From: Streptomyces griseosporeus
GTDB lineage: Bacteria; Actinomycetota; Actinomycetes; Streptomycetales; Streptomycetaceae
Direction of reading: 5' to 3'
Assembly (NCBI RefSeq): GCF_014656055.1
Contig: NZ_BNBR01000005.1
Coordinates: 62,001-126,000 of the forward strand
DNA length: 64,000 bases
Both the position numbers and the translations under genes were made by a program. Below are positions 33,643-40,966 of this stretch, one piece after another. Position 1 is the first letter of the stretch; each line of letters starts with the position of its first letter. The notes below the pieces were generated by a model that had not been told where the DNA came from, made no database searches, and saw only the letters and a list, made by a program, of their open reading frames with translations.

Positions 33643-34695
33643 ATGTCCGCAGACCAGGGCAGCTCGAAGGTGGTGCTCACGCTCACGAAGGGCGAGAGCG
33701 CGCCGGAGACGCTCGACGCTCTCGACTCCATCGACGAGGTCTCGGCCCTGGCGGCTCCGCCGGCCCCGGCCGCCCCGCCCGCCGTCGAGACCATCGCCGA
33801 ATCCGCCGCCGAAGCCATCGTCGAGACCGCGGCCGAGGCCATCGTCGAGACGGCCGCCGAGGCCATCGCCGAGAGTGCCGCCGAGGCCATCGCCGAGAGC
33901 GTCGCCGGGGCGATCGCCGAGAGCGTCGCCGGCGCCATCGACACCCGCACGCTGTCCCGCTCCCTGTTCCTGCGGCTCGCCGCGCTCGACGAGGACAGCC
34001 CCGAGCGGGCGTACGTCCGTGACACGCTCATCGAGCTGAACCTGCCGCTGGTGCGGTACGCCGCCGCGCGGTTCCGGTCGCGCAACGAGCCGATGGAGGA
34101 CATCGTCCAGGTCGGCACCATCGGGCTGATCAAGGCGATCGACCGGTTCGACTGCGAACGGGGCGTGGAGTTCCCGACGTTCGCGATGCCGACCGTCGTC
34201 GGGGAGATCAAGCGGTTCTTCCGGGACACGTCGTGGTCGGTGCGGGTGCCCCGGCGGCTGCAGGAGCTGCGGCTCGCGCTGACCAAGGCGAGCGACGAGC
34301 TGTCGCAGAAGCTGGACCGGTCGCCGACCGTCACCGAACTCGCCGCCGTGCTGGGCGTGTCCGAGGAGGACGTCGTCGACGGGCTCGCCGTGGGCAACGC
34401 CTACACCGCGTCCTCGCTGGACTCGCCCGCGCCGGAGGACGACGGCGGGGAGGGGTCGCTGGCGGACCGGCTAGGGTACGAGGACACGGCCCTGGAGGGC
34501 GTGGAGTACCGGGAGTCGCTGAAGCCGCTGCTGGCGAAGCTGCCGCCGCGGGAGCGGAGGATCATCATGCTGCGGTTCTTCGCGAACATGACGCAGTCGC
34601 AGATCGGGGAGGAAGTCGGGATCTCGCAGATGCATGTGTCGCGGCTGCTGACGCGGACGTTGGCGCAGCTGCGGGAGGGGCTCATCTCGGACTGA
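33643..34695 (+). CDS. sigN: RNA polymerase sigma factor, SigF/SigN group
   Basis: A 350-residue paralogue of the adjacent sigF. The sigma core (about residues 110-350) has LPLVRYAAARFRSRNEPMEDIVQVGTIGLIKAIDRFDCERG and LPPRERRIIMLRFFANMTQSQIGEEVGISQMHVSRLLTRTL. The start ATG at 33643 (MSADQGSSKVVLTLTKGES) has AGAGGGGG upstream. Unusually, residues about 45-100 contain near-perfect eight-residue repeats of the type AEAIVETA/AEAIAESV (24-bp DNA repeats). The sigN name follows the known sigF-sigN adjacency in Streptomyces and is less certain than the family. No anti-sigma gene is adjacent. Confidence 0.88.
   Translation: MSADQGSSKVVLTLTKGESAPETLDALDSIDEVSALAAPPAPAAPPAVETIAESAAEAIVETAAEAIVETAAEAIAESAAEAIAESVAGAIAESVAGAIDTRTLSRSLFLRLAALDEDSPERAYVRDTLIELNLPLVRYAAARFRSRNEPMEDIVQVGTIGLIKAIDRFDCERGVEFPTFAMPTVVGEIKRFFRDTSWSVRVPRRLQELRLALTKASDELSQKLDRSPTVTELAAVLGVSEEDVVDGLAVGNAYTASSLDSPAPEDDGGEGSLADRLGYEDTALEGVEYRESLKPLLAKLPPRERRIIMLRFFANMTQSQIGEEVGISQMHVSRLLTRTLAQLREGLISD
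33787..33936. repeat. 24-bp tandem repeats inside the sigN-like gene
   Basis: About six imperfect 24-bp units encode eight-residue repeats (AEAIVETA, AEAIVETA, AEAIAESA, AEAIAESV, AGAIAESV). The Ile/Val/Ala spacing would form an amphipathic helix. Copy number is likely to vary between strains. Confidence 0.85.
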
Positions 34696-35146
34696 GCATT
34701 CTCTGTTTCTTCGGGTGCGGGTGGGTGGGGGGCTGGTCGCGCAGTTCCCCGCGCCCCTATATGCCTGCGGCAGCCCGTTGCGGTTGCGTTGTGGCGTGCG
34801 TAGCGCCTACGGCGGGTGGTGGGGTCGGGGCCGCGCCGGGGGGTATCCGTCCTCGGTGCGCCGCTGCGTCGGTCAAATCCGCACCGCTTCTTTACGGCGC
34901 CCGCTGCGGGCGGACACCCCCCGACACGTCCCCTTCCCGCCGTACGCGTCTACCGGCCGTCGCAGCTGCGGGCAGCCGCTCTCCGACTTAGCTGCGGGCA
35001 GTCGTGCCGCTGGGGCGATGGGGGTCCCCCCTGCTCGAGCGAAGCCGAGAGCTTGGGGGAGGGTGGGCGCAGCGGCACCCCGTTAGCGCCGGGCCGCGCG
35101 ACCCACCCCCGGCCCGCACCAGCGCCGGGTGCGAAGGTGGTGTCGG
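34696..35146. repeat. Gene-free block of dispersed Streptomyces repeats
   Basis: No convincing gene in 451 bases. It is a mosaic of three repeat types. First, 34711-34758 contains GGCTGGTCGCGCAGTTCCCC followed by GCGCCCC, a widespread Streptomyces palindromic repeat by recollection. Second, 34826-34962 is shared with the CopCD coding sequence. Third, 35018-35061 is shared with the tRNA-Gly region. ORFs across it (for example 34715-35086) are low-complexity by-products. It follows the sigN-like stop directly. Confidence 0.75.
35018..35061. repeat. Dispersed palindromic repeat (copy 2)
   Basis: ATGGGGGTCCCCCCTGCTCG followed by AGCGAAGCCGAGAG and CTTGGGGGAG: near-identical to 1496-1539 except in the central loop (GAAGC against TTGTC). 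Outer C5/G5 arms can pair as a hairpin. Confidence 0.82.
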
Positions 35147-35338
35147 TTACTTCAGGGCCAGCCAGGCCACCGCTGCGATGATCGCCACGGCGGCCACCAC
35201 GCCCACGATCAGGCCGACGCGCGGGCCCGAGGAGGTCTGCTGCTGCGGGGTCTGGGGGGCCTCGTCGACGAAGGCGCGGAACATCTGGGTGCTGCCGGCG
35301 GGGTCGTAGTTGCCCTGGGGGCCCTGGGTGTTAGCCAT
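35147..35338 (-). CDS. Small tail-anchored membrane protein
   Basis: A 63-residue protein, MANTQGPQGNYDPAGSTQMF with a Gln/Pro/Ser-rich soluble part (about residues 1-38) and a C-terminal helix RVGLIVGVVAAVAIIAAVAWLALK. The hydrophobic end and single terminal Lys suggest a tail-anchored topology. ATG at 35338 is taken rather than the upstream codons at 35350, because the conserved-looking MANTQGPQG begins there. Function is unknown. It is divergent from the MarR gene, with about 194 bases of operator-rich DNA between. Confidence 0.75.
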   Translation of the reverse strand: MANTQGPQGNYDPAGSTQMFRAFVDEAPQTPQQQTSSGPRVGLIVGVVAAVAIIAAVAWLALK

Positions 35339-35432
35339 GGCCCGAGACACTAGCGAATCCGGCGGTGCCGCCCAAGTGCGGGGCGGACCCCTGCCGTACC
35401 TGTGCCCACCTGGGTGTTTACGGTCGCAATAC

Positions 35433-35515
35433 TTGCCTTTGCCAAGTTTTTAGGCCAAGGGCTTCCCGGATATTTGCCTGCGGCAACCAAACACCTCTAT
35501 GGTTGCCCTAAGCAA
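35433..35515. promoter_or_regulatory. Three MarR-type operator candidates
   Basis: Three 13-bp near-palindromes: TTGCCTTTGCCAA (35433-35445), TTGCCTGCGGCAA (35474-35486, a perfect 5-3-5 inverted repeat) and TTGCCCTAAGCAA (35503-35515). The last lies 17 bases before the MarR start. They are probably bound by the MarR protein encoded next, controlling itself and the MFS/YceI genes. Confidence 0.65.
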
Positions 35516-35532
35516 CAAACACGGGAGGCGTG

Positions 35533-36030
35533 ATGGCCGCACAGGCGCAGTACGAGGAGCTGATCCGTCAGTTCAGCGCCTTCGGTGCCGTGAAAAGGGA
35601 GATCGGACGCATCCTGCCGTCCGACTGCCCGAGCGGCTCCGCGGCCGTCCTGACGCTGCTCGGCCGTTACGGCGACATGCGCATGAGCAAGCTCGCCGAC
35701 CTGCTGGCCGTGGACATGTCGGTCACCAGCCGCCATGTCGCCCACGTCGCCGAGCGGGGCTGGATCGAACGCTCCCCCGACCCGGCGGACAAGCGCTCAC
35801 GCATCGTGCGTCTGACACCGGAGGGCGAACGCAAGCTCGACGAGATGTCCCGGGAGACGACCCGGCTCCTCTCCGAGCGGCTCGCCGACTGGAGCGACGA
35901 GGAGGTCGCCCAGCTCACCCGGCTCATGACCCGGCTGCGCGCCAGCTTCGACGACTGCCGCGACCGCGGCCCCCTGCGGCCGCCGCCTCCCGGACTCGTA
36001 CCGACCACCCGTACACCCGCAAGCACGTAA
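35533..36030 (+). CDS. MarR family transcriptional regulator
   Basis: A 165-residue winged-helix regulator. The N-terminal dimerisation helix YEELIRQFSAFGAVKREIGRIL precedes the HTH RMSKLADLLAVDMSVTSRHVAHVAERGWIERSPDPADKRSRIVRLTPEGER, whose DKRSR wing is typical. Two Cys occur: Cys36 in SDCPSG and one in DDCRDRG near the C terminus, which might act in redox or ligand response but this is speculative. ATG at 35533 follows GGGAGG. Three operator-like repeats lie upstream. Fourteen bases downstream begins the MFS pump, so both form one operon. Confidence 0.93.
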   Translation: MAAQAQYEELIRQFSAFGAVKREIGRILPSDCPSGSAAVLTLLGRYGDMRMSKLADLLAVDMSVTSRHVAHVAERGWIERSPDPADKRSRIVRLTPEGERKLDEMSRETTRLLSERLADWSDEEVAQLTRLMTRLRASFDDCRDRGPLRPPPPGLVPTTRTPAST

Positions 36031-36043
36031 GTAAAGGAAGCCC

Positions 36044-38545
36044 ATGGCAACGACCACACCAGCCGGTGTGCGGGCTCATGCCAAGCACGGGGGAGGCTCC
36101 CACGGCTCCGCCGGCGGCCACGCTCCGATGACGCACCGGCAGATCATGGAGGCGCTCTCCGGGCTGCTGCTCGGCATGTTCGCCGCCATCCTGTCCTCCA
36201 CGATCGTCTCCAACGCCCTGCCCGAGATCATCACGGACCTCGGCGGCGGACAGAGCGCGTACACCTGGGTCGTGACCGCCGCGCTGCTGGCGATGACGGC
36301 CTCCACCCCGCTGTGGGGCAAGCTCGCCGACCTGGTCAGCAAGAAGGCGCTCGTCCAGATAGCCCTGGTCATCTACATCGCGGGCTCGGTCGTCGCCGGT
36401 CTCGCGCAGAACCCGGGCATGCTGATCGGCGCCCGTGTCATCCAGGGTCTCGGCGCCGGCGGTCTGACCGCGCTGGCCCAGATCATCATGGCCGCGATGA
36501 TCTCGCCGCGGGAGCGCGGCCGTTACTCCGGCTACCTGGGCGCCACCTTCGCCGTCGCCACCGTCGGCGGCCCCCTGGTCGGCGGTGTCATCACCGACAC
36601 CGACTGGCTCGGCTGGCGCTGGTGCCTGTACGTCGGTGTGCCGTTCGCGCTGATCGCCCTGCTGGTGCTGCAGAAGACGCTGCACCTGCCGGAGAGCAAG
36701 CGCAAGGTGAAGGTCGACTGGCTGGGCGCGTTCTTCATCACCGCCGCGGTCTCCCTGCTGCTGGTCTGGGTGACCTTCGCCGACGACAAGTACGACTGGC
36801 TGTCCTGGCAGACCTACACCATGGTCGGCGGCGCGCTCCTGCTGGCGCTCGTCTTCCTGTTCGTGGAGAGCAAGGCCGCCGAGCCGATCATCCCGCTGCA
36901 CCTGTTCCGGAACCGCACCATCGCGCTGGCCTCCGTGGCCTCGCTGTTCGTCGGTATCGCGATGTTCGCGGGGACCGTGTTCTTCAGCCAGTACTTCCAG
37001 CTGGCCCGGGACAAGTCCCCCACCATGTCGGGCGTCATGACCATCCCGATGATCGCCGGCCTGTTCGTCTCGTCGACCGTGTCCGGCCAGGTCATCACCA
37101 AGACCGGCAAGTGGAAGGCCTGGCTGGTCACCGGTGGTGTGCTGCTGACCGCCGGTCTGGGGCTGCTCGGCACCATGCGGTACGACACCGACTACTGGAA
37201 GATCGCCCTCTTCATGGCGGTCATGGGCCTCGGCATCGGCATGATGATGCAGAACCTCGTCCTGTCCACGCAGAACCAGGTCGCCCCGCACGAACTCGGC
37301 GCCGCCAGCTCGGTCGTCACCTTCTTCCGCTCCCTCGGCGGTGCGGTCGGCGTCTCCGCGCTCGGCTCCGTGATGGCGACCCGGATCGCCCACTACGCCA
37401 AGGACACCATCGGGCAGCTCAGCCCGCAGGAGCAGATGGCCGCCGCCAAGGCGTCCGGCAGCAGCCAGCTGCCCGACATGGACGCGCTGCCCACCGGCAT
37501 CCGCAACTGGCTGGAGAGCGCCTACGGGCACGGCATCGCCGACATCTTCCTGTACGTCGCCCCGATCGCGTTCCTCGCCTTCCTCGTGACGCTGTTCATC
37601 AAGGAGGTCCCGCTGCGCACCACCGGCGCCCTCGCCCAGGCCGCCGAGGCCAACGCCGAGGCCGCGGCCCCCGCCGCGCCCATTCCCGCCGAGGCCGCCG
37701 TCACCCCGGCCGCCGACAAGACCCCCAGCTGGGCCACCGCCGAGCCGGAGGCCGCCGACGAGGAGGGATCCGTGCCCGCAGGTTCCGGCATCCCGGTCCG
37801 CGGCTTCGTCCGCGGCGCCGAGAGCGCGCCCGTCCCGCAGGCCGCCGTCACGCTGATCTCGCTGACCGGCCGCCAGCTGGGCCGCTCGGTCGCCCAGGCC
37901 GACGGCTCCTACGCCGTCGACGCGCCGGGCGCGGGATCGTACGTCCTGATCGCCTCCGCCGACGGCTTCCAGCCGCAGGCCTCGACGATCGTCGTGAACG
38001 ACGAGCCCGTCGCGTACGACGTCCTGCTCAGCGGCACCAGCGGCCTGACCGGTGTCGTCCGCGCCGCCGAGTCCGCGCAGCCGGTGCAGGACGCGATGGT
38101 CATCGTGACCGATGTGCGCGGTGATCTGCTGGCCACCGGCAGCACCGGTGAGCAGGGCGAGTTCGCCTTCACCGAGCTGGTGCCGGGCACCGTCACCGTC
38201 GCGGTGAACGCCGCCGGCTTCCGGCCGCGGGCCCTGCCCGTGGAGATCGGCGGCACCGGTGTCACCCGCGTCGAGGTCGACCTCGACGCCGGCGCCCAGG
38301 TGCAGGGTGTCGTCCGGGCGCCGCACGGCCCGCTGGCCGACGCGCGGGTGACCCTGGTCGACGCCGCCGGCAACGTCGTCGGCACCGCCACCACCGGCGC
38401 CGACGGGGCGTACGCCTTCACCGACCTGGACAGCGGCGAGTACACCGTCATCGCGACGGGCTACCCGCCGGTGGCCACCGCCCTCACCGTGGCCGGCCGT
38501 GGAACCGACGGCCACGACATCGAACTCGCCCACCCCGGCGAGTAG
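36044..38545 (+). CDS. MFS drug exporter (DHA2/EmrB type) with C-terminal beta-sandwich repeats
   Basis: An 833-residue fusion. Residues about 30-540 form a 14-helix DHA2 exporter: MTHRQIMEALSGLLLGMFAAILSSTIVSNALPEI is helix 1 with motif D1, GKLADLVSKKALV is motif A, and GARVIQGLGAGGL and YLGATFAVATVGGPLVGG give motifs B and C. After a Pro/Ala/Glu linker come three repeats of about 80 residues resembling carboxypeptidase-regulatory/CNA-B-like domains, each with A-D-G-x-Y-x-x-x near a turn (SVAQADGSYAVDAPGAGSYVLIA, GSTGEQGEFAFTELVPGTVTVAV, TTGADGAYAFTDLDSGEYTVIA). Ordinary DHA2 pumps end near residue 500-550. The tail location, inside or outside, is not determined. MarR lies directly upstream. 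Confidence 0.9.
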   Translation: MATTTPAGVRAHAKHGGGSHGSAGGHAPMTHRQIMEALSGLLLGMFAAILSSTIVSNALPEIITDLGGGQSAYTWVVTAALLAMTASTPLWGKLADLVSKKALVQIALVIYIAGSVVAGLAQNPGMLIGARVIQGLGAGGLTALAQIIMAAMISPRERGRYSGYLGATFAVATVGGPLVGGVITDTDWLGWRWCLYVGVPFALIALLVLQKTLHLPESKRKVKVDWLGAFFITAAVSLLLVWVTFADDKYDWLSWQTYTMVGGALLLALVFLFVESKAAEPIIPLHLFRNRTIALASVASLFVGIAMFAGTVFFSQYFQLARDKSPTMSGVMTIPMIAGLFVSSTVSGQVITKTGKWKAWLVTGGVLLTAGLGLLGTMRYDTDYWKIALFMAVMGLGIGMMMQNLVLSTQNQVAPHELGAASSVVTFFRSLGGAVGVSALGSVMATRIAHYAKDTIGQLSPQEQMAAAKASGSSQLPDMDALPTGIRNWLESAYGHGIADIFLYVAPIAFLAFLVTLFIKEVPLRTTGALAQAAEANAEAAAPAAPIPAEAAVTPAADKTPSWATAEPEAADEEGSVPAGSGIPVRGFVRGAESAPVPQAAVTLISLTGRQLGRSVAQADGSYAVDAPGAGSYVLIASADGFQPQASTIVVNDEPVAYDVLLSGTSGLTGVVRAAESAQPVQDAMVIVTDVRGDLLATGSTGEQGEFAFTELVPGTVTVAVNAAGFRPRALPVEIGGTGVTRVEVDLDAGAQVQGVVRAPHGPLADARVTLVDAAGNVVGTATTGADGAYAFTDLDSGEYTVIATGYPPVATALTVAGRGTDGHDIELAHPGE

Positions 38546-38668
38546 TTCCGACCCCGGCCCGTGGCGGGCAGGCGCGCTCTGAGCGGAGGGCGCGCCCCCG
38601 CCGCGGGCCGGATCCATACGACCGGTTTATCACCCCTTCACGGGGCCTTCGCAGGGAGAGAAAACGGG

Positions 38669-39490
38669 ATGGGACTGACCGCGAGGATCCGCACCCAGGA
38701 CGGATGGGCCGTGTCGCACGCGGTCGTCACGGTGACCGACACGACCGGCACGCAGGTGGTGCGCGCCGAGGCCGACGCGGAGGGCGCCGTACGGGACACC
38801 ACGGAGCTGGCGCCGGGCGCGTACACCGTCATCGTCACCGCCGTGGGCTACGCACCGGCCGCCGCCGGCGCGCTCGTCACCGCGAGCGGCCGCGCCGAGG
38901 TCGGCACGGTCACCCTGGCCCGGCAGGGCGGCACCGAGCTGCCCCCGCCCGGCCCCTGGACCGTCGACCCGGCCCACTCCACGGTCGGCGCGGTCGCCCA
39001 GCACCTGGGCATCTCCAGTGTGCGCGGCCGGTTCACCGACTACACCGCGTCGCTCGAGATCGCCCCGGACGACGTCACCAAGTCCCGTGTGGAGGCGGTG
39101 ATCCGGGCCGCCTCCATCGACACCGGCAACGGTATGCGCGACGAGCACCTGCGGTCGGCCGACTTCCTCGACGTGGAGCGGTTCCCGGAGATCACCTACC
39201 GGTCCACCGGCCTGACCGCCGTCGGCGCCGACCGCTGGACCGTCCACGGCGAGCTGGGCCTGCACGGCGTCGTACGGCCCGTCGACCTCGACCTCGCCTA
39301 CCTCGGCACCGGCGCCGACCCGTGGGGCGGCACCCGCGCCGCCTTCCGGGCCACGACCGAACTCCACCGCGACGACTTCGCCATGAACTACAACCAGGTC
39401 GTCCAGGCGGGCATCGCCGCCATCGGCACCACCCTCAAGGTCGAGCTGGAGATCCAGGCCGTGCAGGGCGGGACACTCCCGCAGGCGTAG
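38669..39490 (+). CDS. YceI family protein with N-terminal beta-sandwich domain
   Basis: A 273-residue two-domain protein. Residues about 1-85 form a carboxypeptidase-regulatory-like beta domain (AVVTVTDTTGTQVVRAEADAEG, ELAPGAYTVIVTAVGYAPAA), similar to the repeats in the MFS tail 120 bases upstream. Residues about 95-273 are a YceI lipocalin-like domain: WTVDPAHSTVGAVAQHLGISSVRGRF, IDTGNGMRDEHLRSADFLDVERFPEITY, ELGLHGVVRPVDLDL and DDFAMNYNQVVQAGIAAIGTTLKVELEIQA. There is no signal peptide. The start ATG at 38669 follows AGGGAGAG. YceI proteins bind isoprenoid or polyprenyl chains. Confidence 0.9.
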   Translation: MGLTARIRTQDGWAVSHAVVTVTDTTGTQVVRAEADAEGAVRDTTELAPGAYTVIVTAVGYAPAAAGALVTASGRAEVGTVTLARQGGTELPPPGPWTVDPAHSTVGAVAQHLGISSVRGRFTDYTASLEIAPDDVTKSRVEAVIRAASIDTGNGMRDEHLRSADFLDVERFPEITYRSTGLTAVGADRWTVHGELGLHGVVRPVDLDLAYLGTGADPWGGTRAAFRATTELHRDDFAMNYNQVVQAGIAAIGTTLKVELEIQAVQGGTLPQA

Positions 39491-39526
39491 GCACCGCAGG
39501 GTCAGGCAGCGGCGGCCGGGGACGCC

Positions 39527-39532
39527 TAGGCT
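39527..39532 (+). promoter_or_regulatory. -10 element for a leaderless transcript
   Basis: TAGGCT ends seven bases before the ATG at 39540, with no ribosome-binding site between. An inverted repeat GCACCGCAG (39491-39499)/CTGCGGTGC (39531-39539) has its right arm ending exactly at the ATG. Confidence 0.55.
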
Positions 39533-39539
39533 GCGGTGC

Positions 39540-40009
<470 letters not shown>

Positions 40010-40013
<4 letters not shown>

Positions 40014-40777
40014 CCTCGCTCCACCATCGCCTCGATGCCCGCCACCAGCAGGTCCAGGGCGTAGGCGAAGTCCCGTTCCATCATCTCCGTGACCGTGTCA
40101 CCGCCGCGGGCCTCCATGATCGCCCTGGACTCCTGGAGGACCTCGGCGGTGGTCGGCGCCTCGGTCGCCACCGCCATCGCGTGCCGGAAGTACTCGTCCC
40201 TGGTCATCCCCAGGGCCGCGCTGCGCGTGTTGAAGTGGCCCTCCAGCGTGCCGTAGCCGTACACGAACTGGAAGACGGCGGCGATCGCGCTGGTGATGCG
40301 GTGGGCGGGGATCCCCGTGCGGCGGACGACCTGCTGCACCACCCGGGAGAACGCCAGGTTGTTGGGCCCGATGCCGAGGAACCTGCCCATCAGAGGCGAC
40401 ACCCACGAGTGCCGCGCCAGCACCCGCCGGTACTGCGTCGCCAGATCCCGCAGCTGGTCACGCCAGTCCTGGCCGGCGGCCTCCGGGTCGGGCAGCTTCA
40501 GCTCCCCGAAGACCGCGTCGAGGGCGAGTTCGAGCAGGTCGTCCTTGGTGTCGACGTACCAGTACACGGACATCGCGGTCACGTTCAGCTCGGCCGCCAG
40601 CCGGCGCATGGAGAAGCTGTCCAGGCCCTCGGCGTCCAGCAGCCGCACGGTCACCTCGGTGATCCGTTCCCGGTCCAGGCCGGAGGGCTGTCCGCCGCCG
40701 CGTCCCCGCCGCGCCCTGCCCTCCAGCCAGACGCTGGTCCGGGCGCTCTTCGTGGCCCGCCGGCCTGACGTGGACAT
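40010..40777 (-). CDS. TetR/AcrR family regulator
   Basis: A 255-residue repressor. A basic N-terminal extension (TSGRRATKSARTSVWLEGRARRGRGGG) precedes the HTH LDRERITEVTVRLLDAEGLDSFSMRRLAAELNVTAMSVYWYVDTKDDLLELALDAVFG. The WYVDTKDDLLE ending is typical of the TetR_C (true TetR-like) subgroup. The C-terminal ligand domain runs from about residue 100. ATG at 40777. It converges on the PPOX oxidoreductase, sharing CTAG at the stops; no divergent target is evident, so its regulon is unknown. Confidence 0.92.
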
Positions 40778-40884
40778 AGGCACAACCTTCCTCGGCTTCT
40801 CAACGACGATCATGCCAGCGCCCCGGGGGGCCGACCGCATACGGCCGCAGCCGCACGACTACCCAGCCCCGCGGCCCGTTAGGC

Positions 40885-40921
40885 GGCCCGCTCCGCCCGT
40901 TGACGCGGTGAGGAGCGGGCC
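40885..40921 (-). terminator. Inverted repeat downstream of the GT39 gene
   Basis: GGCCCGCTCC (40885-40894) pairs perfectly with GGAGCGGGCC (40912-40921), 17-base loop, 46 bases beyond the GT39 stop on the minus strand. Confidence 0.6.
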
Positions 40922-40966
40922 GGCGATGTCGTCCATCAGCACGGTGAGTCGTACACCGTCCGTGTG

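Noticed and set aside
34715..35309. Overlapping plus-strand ORFs in the repeat block after sigN
   Set aside because: They run through dispersed repeats and have no ribosome-binding site or domain.
35924..38617. 897-codon minus-strand ORF opposite the MFS gene
   Set aside because: Shadow frame; the plus strand gives an obvious 14-helix transporter.
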